This document shows positions 52,879-64,000 of a DNA stretch of 64,000 nt, piece after piece. Source of the stretch: Sipunculus nudus. Its lineage: Eukaryota > Annelida > Sipuncula > Golfingiida > Sipunculidae. The stretch lies in NCBI GenBank assembly GCA_026874595.1, contig CM049306.1, positions 59,714,019-59,778,018 on the forward strand, given 5' to 3'. The notes under the pieces were generated by a model, which searched no databases, had not been told where the DNA came from, and was given only the letters and a program-made list of their open reading frames with translations. The position numbers were made by a program, and so were the translations under genes. Positions within the stretch are counted from its first letter, which is position 1, and the number at the start of each line of letters is the position of its first letter.

Positions 52879-55640
52879 TTCAATTTATATTATTCTTATG
52901 TCCTATTATGATATACAAATACCTCATCTTGGATGGGTGTTTTACAAAGGTCATCTTATGCAGTTTTCACTATTCTCTCTACAGTATAGATAGATAATGA
53001 CGCTTACTGTGTTAAGAGGTCAGGTTCAGAATGATTTATTGTCAACTTACATTCTCTTTAATTGGATTTTGAGTCATATATGCAAGCACTAGCCTTGAAT
53101 ATAATGTGCAGATTATCTTCTTTAATGGCTGCACATGAAAAAGCAAAATAAAAATGCTTTCAATCCCAAGAGGGAGTTCTATCTTTATAAAGGTATATTA
53201 TGCTATAAAAACAAACTTTAATCAAATTATTCATCAATATAAAAACATTGTCTCAGATTTATCATGGCATTAGAACACAAGTTTGTCACAGAATATCTTA
53301 GATAAACAGTGATAGCACATTTGTTGGGTAAAAGCATGTTTTAGGCTTTGTAATGCAACCAGGATTTTTAAATGGAGTTATTCTTATTGCTAATATATTG
53401 TGTAAGAGCTCACTGATGGCAAGATGTCATTACTTTCACTTGGATTGCAAAAGCACCAATAATTGTTTGAATACTGGTACCTGGAAAATTCTTAACAATT
53501 ATAAAACATTTATCCAAATGCAATGTCTTTTCCTGTATAAACATGATCATAGGACAATTGATAGATGTAAAAATTCACTCATATTAGGTCAACACTATTA
53601 GATCATAAAAGTTCTTTAAATATATGAAAAACAAAGTTCTTTAGATCCTAACTTTTGTTAGGTTTTCCAGATGTGTGATTAAATTTGACATGAACCAGTT
53701 TTGTGAAAGATTTTCTCTCAGTTTAATGTAATTGACATTTGGTTGCGGTTGATAAATGCTGCATTTATTAGTCATATATGCTACTGGTTACTTTTTCGGT
53801 TACCTATGTATGGCCATGTGTTTAGTTGATATAAAAACTTCCCTTTTCTTAGGTTTGACTGGCTTTTGTAGTGTCATGTTCTGATTGTATCAATAAGGGT
53901 TGCAGGGTGCGTTTGTTTGGTCAAGTGTTTTTTTTTGTGCAAATCAGTGTAAAGTATGAATGAATTTTGTAATTTCTTTTGACATATTCAGCTATGTTAG
54001 ATTGTACTGTGACCAGTTTGCTAAGTTTTATAGATGGCAGCTTAGGTATTGCATTGTAAGTATGCTACTGAAATTTTATTGTGTTTCACATGGATTATAA
54101 ATATGGTACTGATGTTTAGTTTATGAAGAAAACTACAGATCTCATTCCATATCTCTGTATTTCATAAGTTCCATCTAAATTCTGTAAAAGCTGGAATTGA
54201 CTGTCATTATTTCAGATGACATCAGATTACACTTTTAAGGCAGCCAAAACCTAAGAAAGGCTATGACTATGCAGCACTAAAGGTCCTTCAGTTTATATAT
54301 TATGATTCTTCATTCTACTTTGAAAAAACTGTAGTATTACATCTTATACATGTTATATATAAAACAATCTATATGACAATATAAGTACACAAAAGTATTA
54401 CATAGTCATAGAATACTGGATACATGTAAAACCATTCACACAGTGACAGCTCTGCAGGCTAAGACTAAGTTTGTTTTTACATATTCACCAAAACATGGTG
54501 ATTAAGAGAATACTGTGTGTATTTTATCATATAAATATTTTATCTTGCAGTATAAATGTGTAGATTTTGTTGATATACAATCACACTTGTGTTGTGCAAT
54601 CAGGTGTCTAGGTTATTTTTCAGCCAGTCATTAAACTTTTAATAAAATACCAGGGAATTTACAATTTTATGTTTTGTGGGTTTAAATTTGTATAATTTTC
54701 CTTGACACCATCAACATTTTCCAAGAGGTACTTTCAAGTTTTAACCTAAATATATGTCAGCTGTAATGTTACTCACAAACATTTCACGAAGTTTAATTGA
54801 AATATTATGATGCTTAGAATAAATGTTGCTCTCTAAGAGGGGTTTTCTTTAAAAAAAATTTGGTTTCAATAATATTTTGGGATTTTATAGTAATAATTTG
54901 CATCTTGCCATAGTATCTGTTATACTGGTATCTTCACTGTTCTTATGAAATATCAGTCATGTAGGTTTGTGAGACCTCAGTTTACATTACCAAATAAAAT
55001 CTGAACACCCATATTAGTGTGTTCTTGTCTTTTGTTACAAAAACAAAAGGATTACTAAAAGATTACAGTTGTGTTATCTTAAAATGTCCATTATAAATAC
55101 TCGAACAGCTTTTAGGCAAGCTGACTTCCACATGCCTACAGAAGACTCTTCCCTTTCAAGCATAGATTTTGACAGTTCATATTGTATTAACTACCGGTTG
55201 TACTGTTTAAAATTTTAAAGAGGCCTATTACAATGTCTGACATCTATTAACTAGCTTTTAACCTCTTATAAAAATAGGCCAGAAAACATATTCAAGGAAA
55301 TCTGGTGGAAAACGAGGAACAGTTTTTTTGCAAATGGCATTTTGCAACTGGTGTCCTTTTAGCTTCAGGACATATGCAACAAACTACCCTCACTTGCATG
55401 ATTCTTCTGTTTGTGTTAACATTTGTCCCAGCCACATTACAAGAACCTTAGCAGGAATTACTAATAGTTCATTCATATGTACACAGAACAGGCCAGAAAT
55501 CACAGATTCCACAGATAAGGCAGGTGAACAGCTGGCTTTGAATACAGTCTAGTTCATAAAAGTGGAGACAAATGTGGTTTAAACAGAATTTTGATCAATC
55601 ATTATTTTCATGATTTATCATTACTTTGGTCAAGATCTAC
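52879..55640 (+). other. Probable IDE 3' UTR and downstream flank
   Basis: AT-rich DNA without repeats or coding frames. Candidate AATAAA signals are at 53147-53152 and, with a GT/T-rich downstream stretch (TAGTGTGTTCTTGTC), at 54993-54998. The true cleavage site cannot be told from the sequence. Confidence 0.45.
54993..54998 (+). terminator. IDE: Candidate IDE poly(A) signal
   Basis: AATAAA followed 15-40 bp later by a GT/T-rich element. The earlier AATAAA at 53147 is an alternative. Confidence 0.3.
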
Positions 55641-58600
55641 CACAGTTTTTAGCTCAGCTGACTATAAGTCATCTGAGCTATAGTCGTGAACCTTTGTCCC
55701 TCAGTCCGGCCGTTAACAGGGCACATTTTGAAACTGTTGGACCTATGAATCCAAAATTTTGCATACAGGTAGATGTCCCCAAAATCTCCTACTATACTGA
55801 AAATTGGGTCACTAAGACTTCGTTCCTTCGAGATATTAAGGAAAAACCTCCATTTTCCATTAAAAACCAATTGTTACACTTCAAGACTGCCTAATATCAA
55901 AACCACTGATCTGAATTTGATCATAGTTAATATTCATATTTTTCCATACGTTTCCTATGTACATACCAAAAATAAGGTCAGTATTGCGTAATTTGTTGAA
56001 GTTATGGGCCCAAACATAATGCACCTTGTAAAAAATCAGGAAATATATTTACTCACTTAACATAGGAATTGCTGATGCTAGAGACTTTTTTTAAGGGATA
56101 TAACTTCATTTAATCAAGATTCAATTGTATACCAAAAATTAGATCTGAATTTTGCAATATTTTCAAGTTATTAGCATAAATATAAAATCAGTACCGTAAA
56201 TTTTGCCTAACTTTGTCCATGGCACGCTTTTTTCCTGTAAGAACTGTGTATTTAATTTTCACAGCATGTACTCGTAAGGATTTAATCCGTTAAAATCTGA
56301 AATCTGGAGGCTCTTGTTGTATTCCCTTACATTGTCAAGCAGTCCACTTTGGTCACTATAGGTCATTCAGTGCAACTCTCTATGCTCCTGGGGCTGTTAT
56401 GTAATCTCATCACTCGGGCAAGCCCTCTCTCTCTTGATGAGCTTGATCAGGCAGTCTGCAGTTCATACCACAAGGAGCCTTTCTCTCCCCCCACCCCCTC
56501 CCAGCCATTCTGTTGATAGACCTGTTCTTTAAATGTTCTTACTATAAGTCATCTGAGCTATAGTTGTGGTCCATTGTCAGTCGTCCGTCCGTCTGTCTGT
56601 CCGTCCGTCCATAGATGTGGCACGTTTTGAAACTGTAAGACCTAGGAATCCAAAATTCTGCATAATGTTAGATGTCCCAAAGATCTCCTGCCAAGCCAAA
56701 AACTGGGTCTTTGTGACTTCGTTCCTTTGAGAAATTAAGGGAAAACCTCAATTTTTTATTAAAAACCTATTTTCACACTTCAGGACTGCCTAATATCAAA
56801 ATGACTCATCTGTTTTTCCTCATATTTACCATAAATATTCCTCTATAAAGTTCCTATGTACATGCCAGAAATTATGTCTGTATTATATAATTTAAAAAAG
56901 TTATGGGCCCAAACATAATGCATTTTGTAAAAAATCAGGAAAGATATTTGATCACTTAACACAAAACATGTTAAAGCTATGGACTTTTTTTCCAGTAATA
57001 TAACTTTAATTAATCAAAATTAAATTGTATACCCAAAATTAGATCAAAATCTTTTAAATTTTTTTAAATATTAACAAAAATAAAAAATTGGTACCTTAAA
57101 TTTAGCCCAACTTTGACCATGGCACGTTTTTTTCCTGTAAGTACTGTGAATTTAATTTTCATAGCATGTTTTTGTGAGCATTTTGTCTGTTAACACCAAA
57201 AATTTGAAACCAGTTGATCAAAAACTGTAGATTTTATTCAAGTTTTCAAACACCATGTAACATATTGTTTACATCAAGCTAGTGTTATGCAGTTTGCAAG
57301 AGCTCAGCTCCCCAGCTTCAGCTCTCAGTTCCTAAAATTCGGCATACAATAAGATGTCTCCAAAATCCCCTAGCATGCCAAGAATTTGGTCACTAGGACT
57401 TAATACCTTCGAGATATTAATGAAAAACTTCATTTTTCCATTAAAAACCCATTGTTACACTTCAAGACTGCCTAATATCAAAACAACTGATCTGACTTTA
57501 ATCATACATAATATACATATTTTTCAATACATTCTCTATGCACATGCCAGAAATGATGTCAGTATTGCGTAATTGTTTTAAGTTATGGGCCCAAACATAA
57601 TGCACTTTGTAAAAAATCAAGAAATATATTTACTCCCTTAACAAGGAGATTGCTGAAGCTAGAGATTTTTTTGTCAGGGATGTAACATTATTTAATCAAG
57701 ATTCAATTGAATACCCAAAATTAGTTCTGAATTTTATAAGTTATTAGTATAAATATAAAATTAGTACCTTAAATTTTGCTCAACTTTGACCATGGCACGT
57801 TTGTTTCCTGTGAGCACTGTTGATATAGTTCCTTGTCATGCACACATAAGGATTTCAGCTTTTTAGTTTAGAAAGCTGAAAGAAATTGGCCAAAAATTGT
57901 AGCTTTTGTTAATGTTTCTATGAGACCATGTCAGACCTTGGCCCTCTCCAGCCCTTCTTGAGTTACCTGTATGTTGACCTTGTTGAATTTTCAGCAAATT
58001 ATGCATGCTTGAGGCGAGGCATAAACTGGGGCTCAAGGCAGCTTATTATATAATGGCCAGCCAGAGTTGATCCAGGTGTCCAACCCAACTCATCTAGTAG
58101 TTTTAACCAACAACATAACAATAAACAATAAATTAATAAATTTTTATTGGTTTTTAATAACAAATTAAAGAAAAATAGAAAAGGAATTTGTTAGTTTATA
58201 ATAACAGGAAATTAACTTGCAGTTACTGATGATATAAGAATCTTGTATTGATGGATAGAATGTCATGTATTCCAAATAACACTATGCAGTCACCTATAGT
58301 ATTTTTCAGTTCAATTTTAATGATAAAAAAGTAAATCATATTATTCATTACTAATGATTTGGGATCATATGAAGGAAATTAATGATAGACAAAGATGCAG
58401 TTGATAATATTAATCTAGATTCCTACTGTGTCTAGTGTGTACATTGATGTGAAATTAGTCCAAAATGAATATATTACATTTATTTTTTTTTTAATATAAA
58501 TAAAAGCCATAAAACCAGGTACTTATGATCATTATTTAAATGGGTGAATTTTGTTTATTCTGGATTCTCAACATCATTGTTTGGTGAAAACTGAATAAAT

Positions 58601-58797
58601 ACCAGACATGGTGCGAATACTTTGCAAATGTATTTGATTACGAATATGAATTTGTACTACATTATGAAATTTCTTGCATAAGAATGGGAATTCAGGTAAA
58701 AATGAAAGTATATGAATACCAGTGCAAATACTTTCAAAATGTATTCATGAATGCATTCATGAATATATTCTTTAATAATCATTTCAGTTATATTTTA

Positions 58798-59950
58798 TTG
58801 TATCTGCCAAAACGAAGTTTTGCGGATACTATGTTTTCGACCGGGTTCCGCCGGTCAAAAATACTGGACAGATTTTTCCGAAACTTACACAAATTATCGG
58901 GTCACATGTGAACTGGTGCCTAACCCAGTGACCTTGACCTCTGACCTTTCCTCTCTGCCCAGCGTCCGTTTGTGCGTCTGTTTCCATACATAAACCCACA
59001 TATCTAGGGAACCGTTTGACCGATCAGGAAAAATATTGTACACAAATGTATCCCTGGGATAGCTTTGTAACATACACATAAAAAGGTGGCGCCACCTGCA
59101 ACCATGTTTGCAGTGTCAATCTGTTCATTTGCCTTGGGTTAAAATCACTCACATCTCTGCAGTGGTTTGACTAAATCACCTAAAATTCGGCATGCGTATA
59201 CATCCTAGATAGCTTTCTTGATTTTATGACAGGTGGCGCCACCTACATTCACGTTAATGCTGCAGACATCCAAGCTCATATCTCAGGAACCGTTTAACCA
59301 ATCAGGAAAAATTTTTTACACAAATGTAGCCCTTGGATAACTTTATAACCTACACAATAATGTAGGCTCCACCTGCAGCCATTTTTGCACAGCATCCATC
59401 TGTTTGTCTTCCTTAAGTTAAAATCACTCATCTCTCTGCAGTGATTTGACCAAATTACCTGAAAATCGGAATGCTTACACATCCTGCATAGCTTTCTTGA
59501 TTTTATGACAGGTGGTGCCATGTGCATTCATGTTCACGCTGTAGACATCCATGCTTATATCTTCGGACTTGTTCAACCAATCAGGAAAAAATGTTTACAC
59601 AAATGTAGCCCTTGGAAAGCTTTATATTATACACAAAAATGGTGGCGCCACCTGCAGCCATTTTTGCACAGCGTCCATCTGTTTGTCTGCTGTGGGATAA
59701 AATCACTCAAATCTCTGCAGTGGTTTGACTTTTCCACATGAAATTTTGCATGTTTATACATCTTGGATAGTTTCTCGTTCAAATAACAGGTGGCGCCACC
59801 TACAATCATGTTTATGTGGCAGAGATACATTCTAATATGTAACACATGTAACTCTATTTCCCCTTGCCACTCAATCCATGCCTCACTTCACCCGTACTTC
59901 TCTTAATTTTCCGGATACACGTAGTCGCTTGTTGACTACCCGTATTCTAG
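58798..59950 (+). mobile_element. Non-autonomous Helitron with an identifiable empty site
   Basis: Starts TTGTATCTGCC after host A and ends GTAGTCGCTTGTTGACTAC, CCGTATTCTAG before host T. The matching R1 copy reads ATTTTA|TTTTAAAAAA at 45755-45770, exactly the sequence obtained by deleting this element, with no target duplication: the A^T insertion signature of Helitrons. 1153 bp, non-coding, with GGTGGCGCCACC palindromes about every 145 bp. Confidence 0.88.
58935..58947 (-). promoter_or_regulatory. DR1-type motif inside the Helitron
   Basis: TGACCTCTGACCT on + (AGGTCAGAGGTCA on the minus strand), with another TGACCT directly adjacent at 58929-58934. Same position relative to the Helitron end as the 24601 site. 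Confidence 0.35.
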
Positions 59951-60302
59951 TTTTAAAAAATCTTATGATTCTCTTATTATTTTTAATAAAAATTATATTT
60001 GGGACAATATTTGTAATTATTTTTAATAAATAGTTAAACTCATATTATATGTTCTGCTTATAAGTTATATGGCCAAGTCAAAATCTTTGTGACAATAGCA
60101 CTCCATTTGTTAATAAAATAAATAAAATCAATCCTGTTCCCTATCTCCAAAGATACTATCAAAATCATACATAAGCTAAACACCAACAACTCATAATACA
60201 GCTTATATTTATTACCACACAAAACCAACATATGCCTCATTTCTAAATCATATTTTTTTATCATATATAACAGCTGAGCGCCGTGACCCATGGGTCCCTT
60301 GT

Positions 60303-60872
60303 TATTTTTTTTTAAGAAAAAAATGTTCAGGAATTTGATCCTAAAATTCAAATGTGATAAAATATTAGGATCTAATGTAAGTGCTAACTGACAAGATTTA
60401 AGAAGATATAAATACTTTGTAGCATTTCATTCATATCTCTTAAAGTTGGCCGGGCCTTGGTTTGAATAACACTGTTAAACTTAAAATCAGGAATATTGGT
60501 CAATCTTTGTGGGATTAATTTTTAACTCATATGGCCATATATTTAACTTTTGAAAACTTAATTACCTTCACACATTTTTTGTTTATGAAATGTAACTTTT
60601 ATATAACACTCACTGTAGGCCCATTTTTTTCCCTTGGTGCATCATTAAATGGTTTCAGGCCACAGGTCTCATTTATTACACAGTGCATATGCTTTAGCTT
60701 ATGCCCATTATTCTATAATTTACAGAGTTTCATTTTAGCAAGGCCATTTTCTCTTAATTTTTCAAATGCTAATTTAATATACATGAAAACCCAAAGAAAT
60801 AAAAATTTTTGCAGTTGCTAATATTTTTTCCAAAATTCAGCTGAGCGATGTGACCCATGGGTCCCTTGTTAT
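60303..60872 (+). repeat. Repeat remnant with a second R1 terminus
   Basis: Ends with GCTGAGCGATGTGACCC and ATGGGTCCCTTGTT at about 60841-60872. The body is AT-rich and not matched elsewhere in the window. Confidence 0.45.
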
Positions 60873-63853
60873 TAAACTGAATGTCTCTAATATATTAACT
60901 TAATAAACAGTAATAATTAGAAAATTGTCCATGCTTGTACATTTTCCTCATATGTGGACTTCAAATGGATCTGAAAGCTAAATAAACTTGAATATAGAGA
61001 CATGAAAGCTGTACAAAACATATGTACCCTGATTCATACATATCACCATATGGGATTTTCATCCTATTAAACAAGCACATTGCCAATCCTATGTAACATT
61101 TTTACATTCATTAAAATAAATGAATAAAAGAGCAAGAACAATTTAGCTTATTTTATTAAATTCATCAGAACTCCCTTAACAGTCATTGTATAAAAAGTTG
61201 ATCACATGTAAGAACAGAACAAGCGAAACATGATCTTGCAGCAAACATGATGATGATGACGCATACAACAATCAAATTGCAGGATTACCTGAGAATTTAA
61301 AGCATAATTGACATCACAATGTGATGGAAAATAAGGGTTGGACAATAATAATAAATAATGGAACAGATCAATCCTGATTCAATGGCTACTGATCTACTTT
61401 ACATCTATGTCTAGATGTGGTCCCTTTTAAATGGTCTGGTAACTTTAAAAACACCAAGACAATGCTGGCTCAGTACAGTTCGGCCACGCAGGATTAAACA
61501 GGATACATCACAATACAAAGTCATATTTAATATGGGTATCTTAAGATGTCCATGTAGTTGTATGTTAATACATCACAAAAACTTAACCAGTGACTTCAGC
61601 AAGGCGACTCATCATTGGCCAGGAGTCTGTTAATTTATATCTCATTGGCTAACCACTGTATGATTTACCAATAAACCATTTGTAGGGGTTGTTCTATTAT
61701 TCATGAAGAGTGCATACAACAGCTTGGCTGACTTAGAAGAAAAGAAGAACAGTGATGTGGAATCTAATACCACTAATGTTTATTGTTTCATGTATTGTAT
61801 TGTGAGTGAAGTATCGGGAGATGTATTGTATTTGGAGATAATGTGTTGTTACAGCCCTAGACAATACAAAAGAGGGTCACACAAACCAGTCAGCACAAAG
61901 CTTATTTGTTAACAGAATATTGAGCCTGACACCAAAGACTGGACTAGAATATGACTGGTCACTTGCACATATGACATCACCAACAGTGATATATATAATG
62001 GCATAATTCTTCTGAATAGAACTGAATGCAATGTGCCAAACAATCAATGTTATAACAGAGATCTAGAATTGGTGTCAGCAGGGTTTAAGAAAATCACTGC
62101 TCAATTGGTGGAGGATTTTCCTAGCTACTAGCTATACATACAATTATATTGGAATCTGGGGTGTTTTCCTGGTATTTGACCATAAAGTATATAATTTTCT
62201 GCTATATCATATGTCAAATGGTACTGGTTGTCTAACCTTATGTGATTATATTACCGTTTAAGATGCCAAATAACAGAACTGGAACAGTTAACTAGAAGGT
62301 AAATGCCGTCTACATTTGTATATTACTGGACGGAATAAACTACGGTTCCATCACAATGACCAGTGGTATGTTAAGTATGGTAATACATTGTACAAATCAA
62401 GTAATCATCAAATTATTCTTGAACGTTAAATGACAAAAACTCAAACTCAAAAAATACAAAGCCTAAAACAAATAACATTGCATTGATACTTGCTTCAGAA
62501 ATAGTTAAGATATATTTGAGACAAAACTACAAGAAGTGATGAGAAATTAACCATTACCGGTATGTTTTAATCTGGTCCCAGAATGAACAATATTACAATA
62601 TTGTCAGCAGATAAGTTAGCAGCAGATACAAAGCTAGATATACAAATTGTACTGTTGTATTGGTATTTGAGTTTTACTGTATTTTATTCAATCACTTTAG
62701 TATGAAAACTCAAACCACCCAATAATCTTGCATTAGAATATAGAATTCAATTAATGACATTTTTTTTTAACAATCTTCCTAATTTTAGACAAAGACTTTG
62801 CCATCATCACAGCATAAACAGAAAAACAAAGATTCTGAAGTTTTAAATAACATAACATGCAGTTATACTGCAAATCATCTACAAAATCAAAATGTTCAAA
62901 TTGGGAATTATTCCTTTAATATAAGATACCGCCACTTAATGGTGATCAACAGTCATGTTTTGTGCAAGAAGCAGCTTTGGCTGAGAATGCATAAGTCCAT
63001 GTAATATGTATTGAATATCCAATAGTGACAGGAGCTGAGACAAACTGTGGTACTGCCATCACATGGGCAATGAATGAATTTCTTCTCATTTCTGATAAAA
63101 AACCTGCCTTTAACATTTTGTTATCAATAACAGAAACACTAACAATATGAGGACTAGACTCTCTAACCATCAGGTCCAGTTGTGGAAGTAATAATTTAAA
63201 TCACATGGACCAGAAAATTTCAATGATTGCAGTATTTAAGGGTGTTTCTTTTCCCTTGATTATGAATGTGATGTTCATCACATTTTAAACAAAGAAACAT
63301 GACGTTCTATCAGTACTGGACCTAAAGTCTCTTTTATAATAAAGGGCTAAGTTAGTAAATACCCAAAGTACATTTAAAGGACTTCCAAAGGCAGCTAGGT
63401 ATGTTTGATATGGAGACTGTGGCAGTAAATTTAAGCTTCTCTCCACTTAATTCCATAATATAAAATAAATATAAAATTCTTAATTTCTATTCTCTTCATA
63501 ATGGTCTAATTCTGAAAAAAAAATAAGAATCACATGAACAAGATATCAATGTAATCTTTAAACATTCATATTCTATCACGTTCTTCTTGTTGTTTATTTT
63601 TTTCAAATGCATCTTCCCTGCAAAAACACAAATACTTATCTTGCTTGATTGATTTAAGAATATAGCAGTCAGTGGAACAGCATTATTACCACATCTCATA
63701 AAGCTTTACAAGTAATATAAACAATAATTGTTGTTCAAATCCACAGTTATGCAAAGCAACATGATCAGGTAAACAGACTTGTGCTTTTTCCAAGTGAAGG
63801 TCAGCTACCTAATGGGGAAACCAAATAAATCAGTGTAAATGTTACTGATCTTG
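60873..63853 (-). other. Probable 3' UTR of the convergent minus-strand gene
   Basis: No repeats or coding exons recognised. On the minus strand several AATAAA signals occur, for example at about 61157-61150. Long repeat-poor sequence directly after a terminal coding exon fits a long 3' UTR, but this is inference. Confidence 0.35.
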
Positions 63854-63984
63854 TTAATTTTTCCCTTCAAGAACATCAAACATGCTGTCAAAAGATTGTC
63901 TGACACAGTCTAAGAAGCCATCAACATCTCTGCTGGGGTAACTGGTGACGTTCAGTCCCACCCAGTCATCAAAGGTGGAGTAAC
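63854..63984 (-). CDS. Terminal coding exon of an unidentified gene
   Basis: Minus strand: acceptor TCTGTTTCAG, then a 131-nt exon entered in phase 1 and ending in TAA. It encodes ...YSTFDDWVGLNVTSYPSRD, then VDGFLDCVRQSFDSMF and DVLEGKN. The composition is protein-like with a well-formed acceptor, and no other frame is open with a splice site. I do not recognise the family; the rest of the gene lies beyond 64000. It converges tail-to-tail with IDE. Confidence 0.7.
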
Positions 63985-64000
63985 CTGAAACAGAGTGAAA

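Larger units (their letters stand above)
55650..60302 (+). repeat. Tandem R1 modules ending in an R1 terminus
   Basis: R1 head modules start near 55650, 56540 and 57330 (each with GATGTCCCC/GATGTCCCAAAG/GATGTCTCC and 'GGGCCCAAACATAATGCA' blocks). After 57785 the sequence follows the 44760-46114 copy to the terminus 'GCGCCGTGACCCATGGGTCC' CTTGTT at 60302, interrupted by the Helitron at 58798-59950. Short frames starting at 55773 and 57354 are shadows. Confidence 0.7.

Noticed and set aside
58798-59950. Segmental duplication of 44370-46114 and 57785-60302 as a recent gene-region duplication
   Set aside because: The similarity starts and ends at R1 element termini and does not include IDE exons, so two transposon copies explain it better.

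Overview
The window is metazoan nuclear DNA: an AT-rich, intron-rich, transposon-packed stretch built around one large gene, with the 3' end of a second gene at the right edge. The combination of tRNA-type SINEs with a V-domain-like core, CGTCC-rich interspersed repeats, DIRS, Helitron, pogo/Tigger and CR1/L2-like elements suggests a marine invertebrate, most likely a mollusc or other lophotrochozoan. That placement is inference; no lineage-diagnostic gene is present.  The main gene is insulin-degrading enzyme (IDE, insulysin, M16A zinc metalloprotease) on the + strand. I could join 27 coding exons from an ATG at 8416 to a TGA at 52878. Every junction is GT-AG with matching phase, and the 2943-nt CDS encodes 980 residues. 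The model stays offset by exactly 41 residues from the human numbering I recall at every landmark checked: zinc site H67/E70/H71/E148, exosite H291/H295/L318-G320, and substrate-binding R783/Y790. It therefore corresponds to the human Met42 isoform and ends in a peroxisomal -SKL.  Layout. 1-8400: upstream repeats, namely an R1 repeat holding a CR1/L2-like LINE on the minus strand, itself hit by a solo LTR and a 540-bp MITE whose removal restores the LINE frame. 8416-12466: IDE exons 1-7, with a minisatellite seeded by the exon 1 splice donor. 12467-17886: intron 7 with a decayed pogo-like element (26-bp terminal inverted repeats). 17887-25329: exons 8-12, with an R1 element, a Helitron and a SINE in intron 11. 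25682-30282: a structurally complete but mutated DIRS retrotransposon in intron 12. 30409-34268: exons 13-18. 35121-37192: a 2.07-kb probable solo LTR in intron 18. 37937-39101: exons 19-21. 39102-46127: intron 21, with a Tigger element carrying an open 476-codon transposase nested inside another inverted-repeat element, followed by an R1 element whose end lies 13 bp from the exon 22 acceptor. 46128-52878: exons 22-27 with MITEs and a repeat rich in nuclear-receptor-like half-sites. 52879-55640: probable IDE 3' UTR and flank. 55650-60302: tandem R1 modules containing a second Helitron. 60303-63853: mostly single-copy-looking AT-rich DNA, probably the 3' UTR of a convergent minus-strand gene whose last coding exon is 63854-63984 and which I do not recognise.  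No rRNA, tRNA gene, CRISPR array or prokaryotic system was seen. The strongest unusual observations are the donor-seeded minisatellite in intron 1, the Helitron insertion with an exact unfilled counterpart in the same window, the R1 family with conserved hairpin-like ends but different interiors, and DR1-type motifs recurring in unrelated transposons.
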